From positions 1 through 8,763 of the forward strand of contig DQUB01000143.1 in assembly GCA_015662475.1 (NCBI GenBank): a stretch of 8,763 bases of DNA, given 5' to 3'. The notes beneath the pieces were generated by a model. That model was not told where the DNA came from, did no database searches, and worked only from the letters and a program-made list of their open reading frames with translations. Of this stretch, positions 6,440 to 8,763 are shown in pieces (the stretch's first letter is position 1; each line of letters begins with the position of its first letter). The stretch is from Pyrodictium sp. (lineage in GTDB: Archaea; Thermoproteota; Thermoprotei_A; Sulfolobales; Pyrodictiaceae). The position numbers and the translations under genes are program-made.

Positions 6440-7452
6440 ACGCTCTAACTCCTAAGCAAGCTCACATCTTTGCAGCAATGGCTAGAAGACTTCTAGAGGA
6501 AGGGTTCAAAGTACTGCTAACCGTTAGAAACTACGACTACAGCATTGGAGTTGCTAGAAGCTGGGGCATCGAACCACTAGTTGTTGGAGAGTATGGTGGT
6601 GCTAACCTCAGCAGCAAACTTGAGTCTGACGCTGAACGTGTTGCTAGGCTAGCAAGACTGGTCTCCAAGAGGAAAGTTTGTGTTGCAATAATGTATCCTA
6701 GCCCTTCAGGAGCTCGTGTAGCCTATGGACTCTCAATACCACTAGTCATACTGAGTGATAGCCCACACAGCGTCTACGTGCATAGACTCACACTACCACT
6801 AGCAGACTACCTGGTACACAGCATCTTCATACCCTCAAAACTGTTTAAACGATACCTGCTAGACACGTACACCAAACATCTAACCTTTCGAGGCTTCGAC
6901 GAGATAGAATACCTAGGGCCATACCAGCCTTCAAAAGAGCTTGTTGAGAGTTTGGGTCTCGAACCATACAACTACATTGTCGTTAGACCGCCAGAGTACA
7001 AAGCAGCATACTATAAAGGTTTTCGAAGACCAGATGTGGAGAGGGTAGTGTCGAAACTTGTCGAGGAAGGTTACACGGTGGTATACCTGCCAAGATATCC
7101 TGAACAGAAAAAACTTGTTGAAGGAGTTAGAAACGTGGTAGTGCCAGATGAAGCTTTGCCAGGAGTTGATCTTGTAGCTTTTGCAAAAGCTGTTATCACA
7201 GGCGGAGCTAGCATGGCTAGAGAGGCAGCCCTGCTAGGAACCCCTGCAGCAACACTATACTACCAAAAACTTGCTGTTGATGAAGCAGTCAAAAAACTAG
7301 GAGCACCTCTATACCACACTCCCACAGATAGAATGTTGGAAGAGTTTGTAGACAGCCTATTGAATGGCAGGATTTCGAGAAGAACACCACTTGTAAACCA
7401 GCTTGAAAGACCATCGGATGTTGTGCTGGACATAGTAGTTGACAACTGCTAG
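6415..7452 (+). CDS. DUF354 family protein, GT-B glycosyltransferase-like, apparent CTG start
   Basis: DUF354 proteins resemble GT-B glycosyltransferases and UDP-GlcNAc 2-epimerases; none has an assigned substrate that I can infer here. Typical members begin with a first strand of the type MKVWIDALTPK. In this gene the equivalent residues (VWLDALTPKQAHIFAA) are encoded upstream of the first ATG (6478). The frame between its upstream stop (6367-6369) and that ATG contains no ATG, GTG or TTG. I therefore propose CTG at 6415, seven bases after GGGGGTG, giving 345 aa, close to the family length. The protein has a nucleotide-binding-like loop GGASMAREAALLG (263-275) near the C-terminal domain and a central linker around residue 175. 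It overlaps the PP-loop gene by 25 bases and is the last gene of the operon. An annotation restricted to standard starts would give 6478-7452. Family confidence is good and the start is tentative. Confidence 0.75.
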   Translation: MVNAEVWLDALTPKQAHIFAAMARRLLEEGFKVLLTVRNYDYSIGVARSWGIEPLVVGEYGGANLSSKLESDAERVARLARLVSKRKVCVAIMYPSPSGARVAYGLSIPLVILSDSPHSVYVHRLTLPLADYLVHSIFIPSKLFKRYLLDTYTKHLTFRGFDEIEYLGPYQPSKELVESLGLEPYNYIVVRPPEYKAAYYKGFRRPDVERVVSKLVEEGYTVVYLPRYPEQKKLVEGVRNVVVPDEALPGVDLVAFAKAVITGGASMAREAALLGTPAATLYYQKLAVDEAVKKLGAPLYHTPTDRMLEEFVDSLLNGRISRRTPLVNQLERPSDVVLDIVVDNC

Positions 7453-7889
7453 ATTGCTAGTGTAGGTGGTCTTCTACCAGTCTCCTCCTCACCTGTTCTA
7501 GTTGTTGCAACTAGTGGGTTCAACTTACCATCTCTAGCAAGCTTCTCAAGCATCTCACGAACTTCACTTGTATGCTTAATGTCTATCTCCAACAGCTTCT
7601 CGAGCACTTCTACCATGGTCTTCCAAACTTCTAACAGCTGCTCTTTTGACAGGTGAGCTATTATCACTGGGTCTTGCAGCCAATTGTCAAAGGCTTTTAT
7701 CGTTCTCATCATGTGTTGGAATGCTGCACGTGTGGCAACTATGAGGTCTAAACGGTCTCCAGACTCTACACGCTTCTCAACATTCTTGAAGGTCTCCAGT
7801 ATACGACGCTGTGACTTTACCCACTCATCCAAGTTTCTAAGGAATGTGTAGTCTATGACTCTAACCTGCTCGCTCACAGAAACCCCCAC
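7449..7889 (-). CDS. DUF2153-like conserved crenarchaeal protein
   Basis: This is a 146-aa, almost entirely alpha-helical, soluble protein. The most conserved-looking stretch is DRLDLIVATRAAFQHMMRTI and the following AFDNWLQDP (about 45-74). It is followed by a helix and the IDIKHTSEVREMLEKL segment, with a disordered, charged C-terminal tail (TRTGEEETGRRPP). From memory this pattern matches DUF2153, a family of unknown function found mainly in crenarchaea; I cannot confirm it here. There is no metal motif, signal or membrane segment. Two GTG starts are possible: 7889, which a TATA box at 7912-7923 would make leaderless, and 7877, which follows GGTGGGGG. The gene is convergent with the DUF354 gene, and their stop codons share bases 7449-7452. 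Confidence 0.75.
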   Translation of the reverse strand: MGVSVSEQVRVIDYTFLRNLDEWVKSQRRILETFKNVEKRVESGDRLDLIVATRAAFQHMMRTIKAFDNWLQDPVIIAHLSKEQLLEVWKTMVEVLEKLLEIDIKHTSEVREMLEKLARDGKLNPLVATTRTGEEETGRRPPTLAI

Positions 7890-7911
7890 CTAGAAACAGT
7901 CGGTAACTCGA

Positions 7912-7923
7912 CATTATATAGTT
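7912..7923 (-). promoter_or_regulatory. TATA box for the DUF2153-like gene
   Basis: The minus strand reads AACTATATAATG in the 66-base gap after the zinc-ribbon gene. Its centre is about 28 bases upstream of GTG 7889, so the predicted transcription start is at or within a few bases of that codon. This is the clearest promoter in the window and shows that the DUF2153-like gene is transcribed independently of its upstream neighbour. Confidence 0.6.
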
Positions 7924-7955
7924 AGGCGGGTTCAAAAGTCCTTCTCGCCACCCCG

Positions 7956-8763
7956 CTACCCACCTAACAGTTTAAGTATGTCTCGGTACACGCTACTCGG
8001 AAGATCTAGAGCGGCATAATCTACACCACCTATGCTGAGTATGCCTTCGGCAACAGCATCTATGTTTCTCGCATAAACCCTATACTTGCACTCTTTTATC
8101 CAGTTCTTCTTCACAACGATATTCATGGCGTTAGCATATGTTATGTTGTCGTAGAAGTCTAGACAGTACCCACCACCACTAATGTCAACGCGAACTTCAA
8201 CACCAGCCTCGGTAACCCCTACAACCTTGTCAAGATCAAATTCTACACCTTTCTCTCTATAGGCTAGTGTTGCAGCATAAACCATGTCCGTGGCAACAAG
8301 TATCACTCTCCTACCCTTATCCGTAGGAGTAAGCGAGTATACAGCCTCATACTTCACCTCGTGCATAGGCGCCTCAGTTTTACACACTGGACAATAGATT
8401 CTTATCAACGGCCTACTAAAATTCTTTTGACAGTCATAGCAGTAGTAGGTCAAGCCTATATCGGCAAGCTCTGATCTAGGATCAATTGTTGCTCCACAGC
8501 TTGGGCAAATCCAAGCCTCTTTATCCTCGTCGTAGAACCTTATCATCAGATCAGTGTGGCCGCAAAGTGTATGTTGTACTAGTCTCGTGTTAACCAAGTT
8601 TATGCTGTTACAGTAGGGGCATCTCAGCCGCAATCTAACTAGAGTGTTGCCACATGTTGGACATACCGCAACTCTATCGACAACCTTTCGCTTAACAAGC
8701 TTTCTCTTCAACAACTCTTTAACCTCACTAGCTGAAACAGTCTTTCCAGCAAATTGGTAGTAC
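7956..8763 (-). CDS. Multi-zinc-ribbon protein, N-terminus outside window
   Basis: The frame stays open to the edge of the window. It reads YYQFAGKTVSASEVKELL before the first possible start (TTG 8714), so the gene is 5'-truncated and TTG 8714 is probably internal. Numbering from that TTG, five CxxC pairs appear: C18/C21, C32/C35, C70/C73, C92/C95 and C108/C111. A sixth site, C51 in HTLCGHTD, has nearby histidines 49 and 53. These suggest about three zinc-ribbon units. The CGH...CPSCG...DIGLTYYCYDCQKNF order resembles the TackOD1-type output domain of archaea (recalled, not verified). Residues about 120-252 form a cysteine-poor alpha/beta domain (VILVATDMVYAATLAYREKG, later a KECKYRVYARNIDAVAEG stretch) that may be regulatory. 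It could be a transcription-related or signalling adaptor, but no catalytic residue is visible. Zinc binding is well supported and function is unknown. Confidence 0.8.
   Translation of the reverse strand, partial: YYQFAGKTVSASEVKELLKRKLVKRKVVDRVAVCPTCGNTLVRLRLRCPYCNSINLVNTRLVQHTLCGHTDLMIRFYDEDKEAWICPSCGATIDPRSELADIGLTYYCYDCQKNFSRPLIRIYCPVCKTEAPMHEVKYEAVYSLTPTDKGRRVILVATDMVYAATLAYREKGVEFDLDKVVGVTEAGVEVRVDISGGGYCLDFYDNITYANAMNIVVKKNWIKECKYRVYARNIDAVAEGILSIGGVDYAALDLPSSVYRDILKLLGG

Noticed and set aside
7260..7300. GTTGATGAAG, similar to a C box of a C/D sRNA
   Set aside because: It lies within the DUF354 coding sequence, with no properly spaced D box seen.
1..8763. Frequent CTAG tetranucleotides as a sign of foreign DNA
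   Set aside because: CTAG recurs across all genes including housekeeping sufCB and follows from Leu CTA and Ser/Ala-TAG-type codon contexts. It looks like a genome-wide habit rather than transfer.

Overview
The window looks like chromosomal DNA from a hyperthermophilic crenarchaeon, probably Desulfurococcales-like. The reasons are AT-rich TATA-type boxes that would place transcription starts at or just upstream of start codons, Shine-Dalgarno motifs of the GGAGG/GGTGAT type, GTG and TTG starts, heavy AGA/AGG use for arginine, an archaeal SufC-SufB pair, and a DUF2153-like gene. No genus can be named from the sequence. There is no IS element, CRISPR array, rRNA, recognisable tRNA or phage gene.

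Layout. Bases 1-633 (+) hold the C-terminal part of a radical SAM/SPASM protein. It converges on a minus-strand cluster (about 1851 down to 692) of four small genes: a 124-aa soluble protein and three small membrane proteins of 87, 41 and 103 aa. None of the four is recognised, and the 41-aa gene is easy to miss. A TATA box at 1875-1885 separates this cluster from a dipeptide epimerase of the enolase superfamily (1899-2972, -). A gene-free divergent region of about 310 bases follows.

A tight plus-strand operon then runs sufC - sufB - PP-loop/PAPS-reductase-like ATPase - DUF354 glycosyltransferase-like protein (3284-7452). SufC and SufB form the minimal archaeal Fe-S cluster assembly machine. 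The PP-loop protein carries three cysteines placed as in Fe-S-dependent sulfur-transfer enzymes, so it could be a client of that machine (inference). The DUF354 gene appears to begin at a non-canonical CTG that overlaps the end of the previous gene.

The operon ends by sharing a CTAG palindrome with the stop codon of a convergent DUF2153-like gene (7449-7889, -), which has its own clear TATA box. The last gene (7956-8763, -) is a multi-zinc-ribbon protein whose N-terminus lies beyond the window.

Most of the window is ordinary archaeal housekeeping. The places most worth a second look are the small membrane-protein cluster, the missing start codon of the DUF354 gene, the link between SufCB and the PP-loop protein, and the unexplained intergenic region 3021-3283.
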